Assembly: GCF_900114435.1 (NCBI RefSeq)
Contig: NZ_FOZK01000002.1
Span: 248,001 to 312,000, forward strand
Reading direction: 5' to 3'
DNA length: 64,000 bases
Origin: Halomicrobium zhouii
GTDB taxonomy: Archaea; Halobacteriota; Halobacteria; Halobacteriales; Haloarculaceae
Of the stretch, positions 7,642-15,197 are shown one piece after another. The notes below the pieces were generated by a model. It saw only the letters and a list, made by a program, of their open reading frames with translations, did not search any database and was not told the origin of the DNA. The first letter of the stretch is position 1. Each line of letters opens with the position of its first letter. The position numbers were made by a program, and so were the translations under genes.

Positions 7642-7713
7642 CTTGGACGGCACACACCGTCCAGCGTAGAGGCGCTATAGCCGAGAGAATCTCCACTTCT
7701 CTCATTCACAGAT

Positions 7714-7787
7714 GCGCTAGTAGTCGGGTTTGGTCAGGACGCCGGCCTTCCAAGGCGGAAGCCCAGGTTCAACACCAGCCTAGATCA
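7714..7787 (+). tRNA. Degenerate tRNA-Gly(TCC)
   Basis: Acceptor GCGCTAG/CTAGATC keeps five of seven pairs. The D-arm is GTC/GAC, and the anticodon arm CCGGC-CTTCCAA-GGCGG (TCC) has one mismatch. The T-arm CCAGG-TTCAACA-CCAGC has two mismatches and a non-consensus loop. It is likely defective as a decoding tRNA. The preceding spacer (7642-7713) also holds GAGAA-TCTCCAC-TTCTC, perhaps a lone anticodon arm. Confidence 0.55.
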
Positions 7788-7789
7788 GT

Positions 7790-7862
7790 GGGCCTGGAGC
7801 CTATGAGGACAGGCACGCGGCTTTTAACCGCACGATAGCGGGTTCGAATCCCGTCGGGCCCT
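7790..7862 (+). tRNA. tRNA-Lys(TTT)
   Basis: Acceptor GGGCCTG/CGGGCCC (one wobble), D-stem GCCT/AGGC, anticodon arm GCGG-CTTTTAA-CCGC (TTT; outer pair C-A) and T-arm GCGGG-TTCGAAT-CCCGT. Position 8 is G and the discriminator is T; both deviate from the archaeal consensus. Confidence 0.78.
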
Positions 7863-7927
7863 TCGAGTCGCGGTGGCAGAGTAGTTGAGCAATCTTCGCT
7901 GTCCAGCGGCAAGACGACTGCAGGAGT

Positions 7928-8000
7928 GCTCCCTTGGTGTAACTGGACAACACGCGGGCCTTTCGAGCCCGAACGCCGGGTTCGATTCCCGGAGGGAGTA
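7928..8000 (+). tRNA. tRNA-Glu(TTC)
   Basis: Acceptor GCTCCCT/AGGGAGT plus A73, T8-G9, D-stem GTGT/ACAC, anticodon arm CGGGC-CTTTCGA-GCCCG (TTC) and T-arm CCGGG-TTCGATT-CCCGG. The long Y-RNA-like hairpin begins two bases after it, so tRNA 3'-end maturation would create that RNA's 5' end. Confidence 0.88.
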
Positions 8001-8002
8001 TT

Positions 8003-8075
8003 GGTGGAACGATGGCGAACCTTGGAGCAACCGGCTAGAACAGCTAGCGAATCCAAGTTCGGACATCGTTCCACC
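8003..8075 (+). ncRNA. Long bulged hairpin, candidate Y-RNA-like RNA
   Basis: The two ends pair perfectly over 12 bp (GGTGGAACGATG 8003-8014 with CATCGTTCCACC 8064-8075). Above a 1x2 internal loop, CGAAC (8016-8020) pairs with GTTCG (8057-8061). C8021 is bulged, and TTGGA (8022-8026) pairs with TCCAA (8052-8056). The apical region holds GCTAG (8034-8038) paired with CTAGC (8044-8048). A terminal stem with a single bulged C is the known Ro-binding shape of Y RNAs, and a Ro60 gene lies 1 kb downstream on the same strand. Expression is untested. Confidence 0.5.
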
Positions 8076-8354
8076 GAGTCTTCGAGGCGGTCCTTCGCCA
8101 GGATGTCGTCGAGGTGGCGAGATACTTCGTTTCCACTCTGGACACGGCCAGGCCAAGTCGGCCTGCGCCCTCGCCGCCAACTTTCCGGCGTCCTTGCGAA
8201 CGATCGACCTGGCAGAACGCTGTAGCACGGTACGCTGACGGCGTCCTGATCGCCGCTGGACACGACCCAACTGGGTGGTCGTCGAGACGGAGCGTTCCTT
8301 CTATCAGGCATCTCAGTGGGTTCAAGTCCCATCGGTAGGCCGTCCGGTCTCTCG
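8076..8354 (+). repeat. Array spacer with tRNA T-arm fragment
   Basis: No complete tRNA folds here. At about 8315-8335, GTGGG-TTCAAGT-CCCAT is a perfect T-arm without matching acceptor or anticodon arms. Several short stems occur, for example ACGACC with GGTCGT near 8264-8284. It looks like debris of former tRNA units. Confidence 0.45.
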
Positions 8355-8723
8355 TTATGTCCGGACAAAGGGGTCAGTCCCTGACACCGGACACCGCTCC
8401 GTCGGTTTTCCGGCCACCCTTCACTCATCCACGGCGACCGTCGAGTCGGAGCGATACTCCAGTGGTCAACGCGGGTTCGAATCCCGCCGGGAGGCCGAAC
8501 GGCCTGCTGTATCGTCCAGACAAAAGGAACGCCCCGACAATGGACACCGCTCTGGCGATTTTCCGGTCGCCGACATTCATCAACCAGGTGGCCGTCCATC
8601 TGGAGCGATACTTCGCCTGTGGAGCGAGAGATCTGGGTTCGAATCCCGGGAGCGGACCGACCGCTCTGGTGTAACTTGGTAGCACGCTATCGTTCGCTCC
8701 AGTAATTTTCCGGCCACCGTCCT
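8355..8723 (+). repeat. Two decayed tandem units of the tRNA-Arg leader
   Basis: The word TTTTCCGG recurs at 8406, 8559 and 8706, each within a conserved block (GGACACCGCTC... before, CCACC or CGCCG after). The third block leads into the intact tRNA-Arg(TCG). The first two lead into truncated tRNAs that keep a T-arm (GCGGG-TTCGAAT-CCCGC near 8475; CTGGG-TTCGAAT-CCCGG near 8640) but no anticodon arm. Spacing is 153 and 147 bases, so a leader-plus-tRNA unit was tandemly amplified and then decayed. Confidence 0.6.
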
Positions 8724-8798
8724 GTCCCCGTAGCTCAGCCAGGACAGAGCACTGGCCTTCGAAGCCAGGTGTCGCACGTTCGAATCGTGCCGGGGACG
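8724..8798 (+). tRNA. tRNA-Arg(TCG)
   Basis: Acceptor GTCCCCG/CGGGGAC plus G73, T8-A9, D-stem GCTC/GAGC, anticodon arm CTGGC-CTTCGAA-GCCAG (TCG) and T-arm GCACG-TTCGAAT-CGTGC. All conserved positions are canonical. Confidence 0.92.
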
Positions 8799-9049
8799 TG
8801 TGCTGCGAGCGATAGCGAGCAGTCGAGTCCCACCAGGATTCGAACCCTGGAAGTCGCAGTCCCGGAACGGCGCTCTGCGCCGCATGCCCGGAACGTCTTC
8901 CTCTGGTTCGAATTCCGGAAGACGGCGACGCCGTCTTCCGGCCTTCGCGAAGCTTCTGCTTCGCTCAGTCCTGCCGGGGACGTCTACCGCTCACGAATGC
9001 CGTGAGCGGCCACCCTTCGGGGTCGCCTCTTGCGGCCCCGGTGATAGCA
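8799..9049 (+). repeat. Hairpin-rich leader between the tRNA array and the Ro60 gene
   Basis: It contains a reversed T-arm-like sequence (CCAGGATTCGAACCCTGG near 8832) and the hairpin family member GGAAGAC...GTCTTCC (8928-8950). Two stems lie next to the Ro60 start: CCGCTCACG (8987-8995) with CGTGAGCGG (9001-9009), and GGGGTCGC with GCGGCCCC (about 9020-9040). GGTGA lies just before the ATG and would be hidden by the second stem, which suggests translational control (inference). Confidence 0.5.
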
Positions 9050-10573
9050 ATGCGATTCAACGACACCACACAGACGGTCGCGGAGGCGACGCGAACCACC
9101 AACCACGAGGGCGGTGAAGCGTTCGACCCCGCCGACCCACGACTCGCCCTGTACAAGCGCACGATCAACCAGCTGCTGGAGGACTCGTATTACGAGGACG
9201 ACGAGGAGCACCTCGATGCAGTCGTCGAACGGTTCGACGCGGCCGCGGACGAGGATCCCGAGTTCGTCCTGCAGCTCGCCGCCTACGCGCGCCAGGAGCT
9301 GTACCTGCGGGACGTTCCGCAGCTCCTGCTCGTGCTCGCCGCGAACGACGACCGGTTCAAGGACGACTCCGACGAGTCGCTGATCCGCGAGTGGGCGCCC
9401 GCCATCGTCCAGCGGATGGACGAGACGGCGACGGCGCTGGCCGTCCACGACGAACTGTTCGGCGGGACGGCACCGTGGCCGCTCCGGCGTGGGATCGAGG
9501 ACGCCCTCGTCGGGATGGCCGACGCGTACACGCTCGGCAAGTACGAGCTCTCGCGGCACGAGGTCACGCTCCGGGACGTGTTCAACCGCGTCCACCCGAC
9601 GCCCGTCGACGAGGAACAGGAAGTCCTGTTCGAGCGGTTCATGCGCGGTGATCTGGACGACTATCCGGACGTCGAGGCGCTGCCGTCGCCGAAGACCTGG
9701 GAGACGGTCGTCTCCGAGCGTGGGAACACGCAGGAGGCCTGGGAGACGCTAATCGAGGACGACGAGTACTCGCTGCCGATCTTCGCGTCGATCCGGAACC
9801 TGCGGAACATGCTCGAGACCGGCGTCGACGAGGAAGTCATCGTCGACCACCTCGACCTGGAGGCGGTGCGCCAGGCGCCGCTGTACCCGTTCCGGTACTA
9901 CCAGGCCTACGAGGCCCTCCAGGATGCCGGGATCGACGCGCCCGACGTCGAGCGGTGGCTGGAGCAGGCCATCGACGTCTCCGTCGAGCACGTCCCCGAC
10001 GGCCTCGGCGACACGTTCGTCGGCGTCGACCTCTCCGGGTCGATGGACATGGTGCTCTCGGAGCACAGCACGCTCCGGTACAAGGAGATCGGGGCGCTGT
10101 TCGGTGCGGTGCTGGCCGACCAGGGCGCCCGGGTCGGTGGGTTCGGTGACGACTTCCGCGAGGTGTCGATGCACGTCGACACGCCGATTCTCCAGCGCCA
10201 GGACGCCGTGCTCGGTATCGACGACGACGTCGGGAACTCGACGAACGGCTGGAAGGTACTGGAGTCCCTCCGCGAGGAGGCCATCGCCGTCGAGCGAGTC
10301 GTCCTGTTCACGGACATGCAGATCTGGGACTCGACGTACTTCGGAACCGACCGGACGGTTCGCGAGGAGTTCGAGGTGTACCGTGACGAGGTCGCCCCCG
10401 ACGCGTCGCTGTACATGATCGACCTGGCGTCGTACGGCGACCTCGTGACCCCCGAGGGGTACGAGGGCGTCTACAACGTCTCGGGCTGGTCCGAGAACGT
10501 CCTCGAGTTCATCGAGCACGCGGAAGACACGACGCAGATCATCGACGAAATCGGTGCCGTCGAACCGACCTGA
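9050..10573 (+). CDS. Ro60-like TROVE-domain RNA-binding protein
   Basis: 507 residues. The first about 310 form an alpha-helical HEAT-like TROVE ring (QLLEDSYYEDDEE, FVLQLAAYARQELYLRDVPQ). The rest is a von Willebrand A domain with the MIDAS motif DLSGSM at about residue 327 and a later TDMQIWDS acid. Ro proteins bind misfolded small RNAs in the ring and Y RNAs on its outer face, and in bacteria act with RNA-processing enzymes. The gene follows the tRNA array in the same direction and is followed by another tRNA, so a shared transcript is likely. I chose the ATG at 9050 because homology begins there. Confidence 0.88.
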   Translation: MRFNDTTQTVAEATRTTNHEGGEAFDPADPRLALYKRTINQLLEDSYYEDDEEHLDAVVERFDAAADEDPEFVLQLAAYARQELYLRDVPQLLLVLAANDDRFKDDSDESLIREWAPAIVQRMDETATALAVHDELFGGTAPWPLRRGIEDALVGMADAYTLGKYELSRHEVTLRDVFNRVHPTPVDEEQEVLFERFMRGDLDDYPDVEALPSPKTWETVVSERGNTQEAWETLIEDDEYSLPIFASIRNLRNMLETGVDEEVIVDHLDLEAVRQAPLYPFRYYQAYEALQDAGIDAPDVERWLEQAIDVSVEHVPDGLGDTFVGVDLSGSMDMVLSEHSTLRYKEIGALFGAVLADQGARVGGFGDDFREVSMHVDTPILQRQDAVLGIDDDVGNSTNGWKVLESLREEAIAVERVVLFTDMQIWDSTYFGTDRTVREEFEVYRDEVAPDASLYMIDLASYGDLVTPEGYEGVYNVSGWSENVLEFIEHAEDTTQIIDEIGAVEPT

Positions 10574-10600
10574 ACGAGATCTCTTTCTTCGATTCGTCGC

Positions 10601-10675
10601 GCGTGAGTAGTGTAGCCTGGCCCATCACGCGGCCCTGCCACGGCCGAGACGAGCGTTCGAATCGCTCCTCGCGCA
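10601..10675 (+). tRNA. tRNA-Gly(GCC)
   Basis: Acceptor GCGTGAG/CTCGCGC plus A73 (one T-G wobble), T8-A9, D-stem GTG/CAC, anticodon arm CGGCC-CTGCCAC-GGCCG (GCC) and T-arm GAGCG-TTCGAAT-CGCTC. It lies 27 bases after the Ro60 stop. Confidence 0.9.
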
Positions 10676-10734
10676 TCCGAAGCGTCACTCGTCGGCTCTG
10701 TCCACGAACCCCGCTTCACTGGAGGTGAAACCAC

Positions 10735-11019
10735 ATGGCAATTTCCCACGATCGCACTGACTCGACAGCGACAGCTATCGTCTCGGTCCGGATCCCCAGC
10801 AGCGGGGACGACCTCACCACGGACGCGGAAAATCGTCTCGCCCGGACAGACGGCGTCGTGAGTGTCGCCGTCGACGGGTTGCGCGGACTCGAACCGGGGC
10901 TCTCGGCGACTGTCGTGACCGTCGAGGTGACGATAACGCTCCGCACAGACGTTGCCAGGGGTGAATTGCGAGAGCGGCTCGCTGCCGCCCCTGGCGTCGA
11001 GAACGTTAGCGTCCCGTAA
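10735..11019 (+). CDS. Small protein with a possible ferredoxin-like (beta-alpha-beta) fold
   Basis: 94 residues with alternating strands and helices (TAIVSVRI; DDLTTDAENRLARTDGVVSV; ATVVTVEVTITLR; ARGELRERLAAAPGVENVSV), the pattern of ACT/HMA-like small domains, but without a CxxC metal site. A very strong Shine-Dalgarno sequence (GGAGGTGA) precedes the ATG, which is unusual in haloarchaea, where many mRNAs are leaderless. This fits internal translation from the tRNA-Gly/Ro60 transcript. Function is unknown; it may be a partner of Ro60. Confidence 0.65.
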   Translation: MAISHDRTDSTATAIVSVRIPSSGDDLTTDAENRLARTDGVVSVAVDGLRGLEPGLSATVVTVEVTITLRTDVARGELRERLAAAPGVENVSVP

Positions 11020-11100
11020 TCTGCCAGTCGAGGTCAACTCACGAAAGAGGAACGAAGAGGTGTAACAGTAGTCCTGGAGCGAGCGAAACCGACAGGACGC

Positions 11101-11208
11101 TTAGTTGTGCTCTTCAGAACCGGTCTTATCTACTGTTCCCATCGCGATATATTGCTCCTTGTTGGCGCGGATATGCTCGCGAATGACCGCAAGTGTCTCC
11201 TGGTCCAT
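11101..11208 (-). CDS. Small 35-residue protein or C-terminal gene fragment
   Basis: The minus strand encodes MDQETLAVIREHIRANKEQY followed by 15 residues. Amphipathic, charged and haloarchaeal in composition. It lies downstream of the antitoxin and toxin fragments. It could be a short real gene or the end of a deleted one. Confidence 0.4.
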   Translation of the reverse strand: MDQETLAVIREHIRANKEQYIAMGTVDKTGSEEHN

Positions 11209-11256
11209 CTTACCAGTCCATAGAACGTGCCGTTATGTAGAACGTTTCCAACGCCA

Positions 11257-11370
11257 TCACAGGCAATCGTATGATTGTAGAGTCTCGACGATTCGTGGAC
11301 AGAGAGACGTGTTGGCAACGGCGATGAGCGCATCAGTGTCTGCAATTTCCGGATTCGTCCGTCGTCCCAC
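11257..11370 (-). pseudogene. PIN-like toxin remnant
   Basis: Immediately downstream of the antitoxin a frame reads PEIADTDALIAVANTSLCPR then IVETLQSYDCL and stops. ADTDALI is the start of a PIN-type nuclease with its first acidic residues; the rest of the domain is missing. It is therefore a truncated toxin of the upstream antitoxin. Confidence 0.55.
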
Positions 11371-11377
11371 CCACGTG

Positions 11378-11680
11378 CTAGCCCTGGAAAACGCCCTCAG
11401 TGTCGAGTTCAGTAGCCTCTTCGAATGCCTCTCGTTCCCGTTCAATCTCCTCGAGGCCGTCGCCGATGAGGATCTCTGCGACCGCCTCTGAAAGTTCACC
11501 TTGCTGATCTCGCCGATGGAGCGTGATTTTCTCTTCGTCTGAGAGGGTTTCCCGGAGCTTCTCCTGGAGCCCCCGTCGAGCAAGCTCGCTGGTGTTGATT
11601 CCACCGAGGCGCATCTGGTCGAGAACGTGGCTCGCACGTTTCTCTGCTGCCCCCCGGAACTGGATCTTGTCGTTCTCCAT
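11378..11680 (-). CDS. Antitoxin-like small acidic protein
   Basis: 100 residues. It has an N-terminal QFRGAAEKRASHVLDQMRLG region resembling a short ribbon-helix-helix antitoxin dimeriser, then a highly charged helix. The gene is followed directly by the PIN remnant, the order of haloarchaeal vapBC-like pairs. It may persist as an orphan regulator after toxin loss. Confidence 0.6.
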   Translation of the reverse strand: MENDKIQFRGAAEKRASHVLDQMRLGGINTSELARRGLQEKLRETLSDEEKITLHRRDQQGELSEAVAEILIGDGLEEIEREREAFEEATELDTEGVFQG

Positions 11681-12107
11681 CCCTATCGTACCTTCCCATA
11701 CTTACTCCATAGACATAGATGTTGTAACATGGCCTTCAGGTCGTGGCAACACTATCGTTCATCGGAGGAGAACATCTTTAGTATGCTTCCCAGGCAGGTG
11801 GCACCCCGACGAGTAGACAAGTAAAATTAGACGTCGGAATATTGCATTGCAAGTCTCACGGCAAGCCCCAATTCCAATCCTCGTATGAAATTTTGAATCA
11901 CTCAGGAGCGCAGAGGGGAAACGGAAATAACCCCAATTTAGAGTCCTGGGCGTCTGTCTTCTGGAAGGTCGGTGTATTTCCGTACAACGGAGTTAGTAGT
12001 GGGAGACGAGTTCCTTCCGCGATGAATATCCCAACGGCTAGTATTGACCCTCACGCGATTTTCCGAGAGATACATGTTGAGGGGGCAACTATCCCGCTTA
12101 AAGCAAA
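11681..12107. other. Intergenic region, lower GC, no gene seen
   Basis: Divergent promoter region between the antitoxin and the Fic-like gene. I see no repeat, RNA or reading frame I can support. Confidence 0.4.
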
Positions 12108-13001
12108 ATGGTCCACCGAATCGTCCACCAACACCATCCCCACGATATCCAGTATTCCTTGGAGGACGTAGCAACAGAAGCCTCGGCATTCGTCGACGAC
12201 CTCACCGACGATTTGGAAGATTGCAAAGTCATCGGGTATCCGCTTCCCGCCGGGGAAGCATGGGTCCTGTATTCGCGTGGAACCTCTGGAACTGCTGAAG
12301 ATATCTCTGCATCACTTGCTGCGGATGAAATGGGGGATACGCTATCGGAGATGGACTCGACGAGCAGAGTGATCGCTATTTGGCTGCTCAATTTCTTCGC
12401 CGAAATGCAAACCGAGGAGCGTGAATTAGGGAACTCACTCTCGATTTACAAGGAGCTTGAAATCGAGCGGGTTCCAGAGGCTGTCAACCAGATCGATTGG
12501 GACGGTTCGGTAACCGATGTTGCTGGACGCCTCATGTCGAATCTCGTCCTTCGTCACTCCCTCCCTAACGCGAACCATCGCACTGGGATCACGATGGCCC
12601 AGGCGTATCTCGAGGCCGCCGGCGCGAATTTCGAAATGCCATCGACGACAACTGAAGAGTACGAATGGAGAGCCTGGGTCCGGCCCTACATTCTCGAGTC
12701 AAAACGGATTCTGACCGTCCGCCGCCACAATCTGTACTTCAACACGCTTGCTGAGTTGGGATGTGAAGTCGTTCGTAGAAAGCATGATATCGATATTCCA
12801 CTCACGGAATACGATTTGGATATGCACCATCACGAAGCCTGGACCGTCTATGCACAGATGCACGAAGAACATTGCATCGGTCTTGTCGAAGACATTGCTG
12901 CTCGTGGAGGGAGTTCTGAGCTTATCGACCGAGCAGCGCTCTCTGAGCAGGACTTCGTAGAGTTTCTACAGAATGAGAACGCCGATGGCAACGAGAAATA
13001 A
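12108..13001 (+). CDS. Fic/Doc-like protein with a variant active-site loop
   Basis: 297 residues. The segment HSLPNANHRTGITMAQAYLE matches the Fic/Doc core (helix, then a loop with consensus HxFxDGNKR or GNGR) but reads H-S-L-P-N-A-N-H-R-T. The acidic residue and the glycine are replaced, while the His, Asn and Arg remain. Fic enzymes transfer AMP or phosphate to protein targets. The N-terminal 120 residues are unassigned. Base composition is lower in GC than the flanks, suggesting transfer. No canonical inhibitory antitoxin lies upstream. Confidence 0.6.
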   Translation: MVHRIVHQHHPHDIQYSLEDVATEASAFVDDLTDDLEDCKVIGYPLPAGEAWVLYSRGTSGTAEDISASLAADEMGDTLSEMDSTSRVIAIWLLNFFAEMQTEERELGNSLSIYKELEIERVPEAVNQIDWDGSVTDVAGRLMSNLVLRHSLPNANHRTGITMAQAYLEAAGANFEMPSTTTEEYEWRAWVRPYILESKRILTVRRHNLYFNTLAELGCEVVRRKHDIDIPLTEYDLDMHHHEAWTVYAQMHEEHCIGLVEDIAARGGSSELIDRAALSEQDFVEFLQNENADGNEK

Positions 13002-13106
13002 TCAGTCCTGGAGATGCGCGTTTGAGCGGGCGAGCTCACGAAGCCGCTCATTTTCTGGAATGTCGTACCGTTCATTGAGACATTGAACGGCTTCTCGAAG
13101 AGTCAT
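13002..13106 (-). CDS. 34-residue convergent small protein
   Basis: The minus strand encodes MTLREAVQCLNERYDIPENE then RLRELARSNAHLQD; its stop abuts the Fic stop. A strong haloarchaeal TATA box (minus-strand GGTTTATTTG, about 13124-13133) lies about 25 bases upstream of the ATG, the spacing of a leaderless transcript. That supports a real gene. It could encode a small antitoxin or its mRNA could act antisense to the 3' end of the Fic mRNA (inference). Confidence 0.55.
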   Translation of the reverse strand: MTLREAVQCLNERYDIPENERLRELARSNAHLQD

Positions 13107-13495
13107 CGTAGAAGAAACTAGGGATCGTACGCAAATAAACCTTCCCAACACCAGCTTCACTCCTGTTGTTTCCGCTGGAGTGATTCGTCGTCATCGAGAA
13201 TTGATTGTCTCCTTGAAATGAGACTATCTATCGAGTTCCATTTGTATCATCACCGTTGTGAAACAGTGACAACAGACGTCGGTCGTAATAGTCAACGCCT
13301 GTTGAAGCGGCATCCTCACGCACTCACCCGGTGGTTCGAGGTACTCTGGGTCATGAATAATCGCGTGTCCTGTTACGTACGGCCATTCAGCCCCTGCGCC
13401 CCCGACCGAATTGTGCCTCTGTATTACTGTTTAGCTTTCTTTCGAGGACAGATCTCTGGTAAAGGTACTTGGTCGTGGTATAGAAAGCCCAGCCA
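13107..13495. other. Intergenic region
   Basis: Holds the promoter of the 34-residue gene near 13128 and an A/T-rich stretch before the nuclease gene. No frame in this stretch looks coding. Confidence 0.4.
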
Positions 13496-14518
13496 ATGTA
13501 TCGGTTCACACCCGATGAAATCGATCACGAACGCGCTCACCACCAGGCAGTTATTCAGGGCGTCGACGACCTGGACGTCAAGCGGATCGGCAATCTCGGT
13601 GAGCTTGCGTTCGAGCAGTTCTGTCGCGAATACCTGCCCGTGGAGATGTGGGAGTGGAAGAACGAGGAGGCCATCAGGCGATGTAACCCCGAGAGCTTCT
13701 CCGGGCACGACTTCGAGGTGTTCGGATACAAGGTGGACGTGAAGTCGTCACGGGACGTTTCGGCGTTCTTGCCCGAGTCGCTCGTCGAGCGCGATCCAGA
13801 CGACGACATTGTCGTGATGGTCTGGCATCGAGACAACGAGGACAGTCTCATGCTGCTCGGCTGGGAGCGCCTCGAGACGCTCAAGTCGAAGGTCGAATCG
13901 GAAGCCGAATACTCGGGTGAGGCACCGGCGAAACTCGACCATCTCGCAGCCCGTCCGATGAACGAGCTGATCGATCTCGGTCCGAATACCGCCCACATGA
14001 ACCAGAAGCCAGAGAACCCGTTCAGTCCGGGTGACCGGGTGATGAAGGCTGGTGACGACGATCCCTCGGTCGGTGTCGTCGTAGAGGTGATGCCGCCGGA
14101 GAAGAACATCGGGGCCTACGGCCAGTCGATAGACGGTGAAGCAGTGAAAGTCGCATTCCCGAGCGCGCTCGATAACGGGCCTGCAGAGTGGCGGGAATAC
14201 CACCCAGCGATTCTGGCGTCGTACTGCGACGACCAGGACATCAAACTCTGGACGTACAAGCACGAGAACCTGGCGTTCGCACCGAACCCATACGCGCCCG
14301 GGGACCGGGTGTTCAAGACCAGCCACGACGATCCGAACACGGCTATCGTCGTCGAGTGCTCAGCCGAGGCCATCGGTGATCAAGTTACGGTTGCGTACCT
14401 GGGAGACTTCGAGGAGGAGAGCATTTGGCCGGGAAAGTTAGCCGAACACTGTGCGGAGAATGGAATCAAATGCTACACGTACGAGCACGCTGAACTCGAA
14501 TTTGTCGAGTCAATGTAG
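13496..14518 (+). CDS. PD-(D/E)XK-like nuclease with two C-terminal repeats
   Basis: 340 residues. Residues about 30-95 read RIGNLGELAFEQFCREYLP ... HDFEVFGYKVDVKSSRD, a likely PD-(D/E)XK core: helix with Glu, Asp in DFEV, then V-D-V-K with Asp replacing the usual Glu/Gln before x-Lys. The C-terminal half has two similar SH3-like repeats beginning NPFSPGDRVMKAGDDDPSVG and NPYAPGDRVFKTSHDDPNTA, possibly for DNA or protein binding. Stand-alone gene; could be a solitary restriction-type defence enzyme. Confidence 0.6.
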   Translation: MYRFTPDEIDHERAHHQAVIQGVDDLDVKRIGNLGELAFEQFCREYLPVEMWEWKNEEAIRRCNPESFSGHDFEVFGYKVDVKSSRDVSAFLPESLVERDPDDDIVVMVWHRDNEDSLMLLGWERLETLKSKVESEAEYSGEAPAKLDHLAARPMNELIDLGPNTAHMNQKPENPFSPGDRVMKAGDDDPSVGVVVEVMPPEKNIGAYGQSIDGEAVKVAFPSALDNGPAEWREYHPAILASYCDDQDIKLWTYKHENLAFAPNPYAPGDRVFKTSHDDPNTAIVVECSAEAIGDQVTVAYLGDFEEESIWPGKLAEHCAENGIKCYTYEHAELEFVESM

Positions 14519-15197
14519 CAGGTATACGGTTCTACACCTACGAAGGCAGCTTAATCTTCACTAGTGTGGAAAAACACGTCCTCGTCGTCGCTGGACTGTG
14601 GAGAGGCGGTGTAATTGTGATTAGTCCAGATGGGATAGTCAAAACTAGTGCAAACGGGGCGGTGGGAGAGACAAGATGTCCAGGCCAGGGATACCAGACC
14701 ACCGCCCTGTATGGGGCCGGCCGGTAACTGAATCGATACCGGCACTGGCAGATAGTTGGGACTGAATAAAGATCCAGAACATGGTTTCCAGATTGTGGAA
14801 ATATGGCTTCCAATCTGGACCGAGGTCTCCCCAGAGTCCGACACACTGATCTGTTCGTCCGATTTCAGTCCCTGGAATGGTCAGGTGAATTGTGGCCTCC
14901 CTCCCGGAATATTCGCATAATATCTCGTTAAAAGTAATATAGAAACTACATATACATATCCGATAGTGTCGATGAGTTGAATGATGGCAGTAGGTGGGAA
15001 AGAGACTGACGGTGTCGTCCCTGGAGTTCCGTTGCAGCGAAACCGTACTGGTCTTGCGTCCGAGGGCGGCACTCAGCGGGTTCGTGACCGGATCAGGGTA
15101 CAGTCTGTTTGGCCGATTGGTCGCGTCCGCGTGACTAATCGTGGCTGTCCGACTTCACCTGCCGACTGCTCAGGTCTACATTCGAATGGAAATAACG
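14519..15197. other. Long intergenic region upstream of the secretion operon
   Basis: About 680 bases without a supported gene. A hairpin at 14788-14818 (CCAGATTG ... CAATCTGG) may terminate the nuclease transcript. A/T-rich sequence at about 14920-14970 is the best candidate for the operon promoter. It could also hold an origin of transfer, but I cannot identify one. Confidence 0.45.

Noticed and set aside
7642-7713. Possible tRNA-Trp or Gly between Val(CAC) and Gly(TCC)
   Set aside because: A 5-bp stem with a 7-base loop exists (GAGAA/TTCTC), but T33, T-arm and acceptor are missing.
8826-8850. Possible minus-strand tRNA (reversed T-arm)
   Set aside because: Only the T-arm is present; no acceptor or anticodon arm pairs on that strand.
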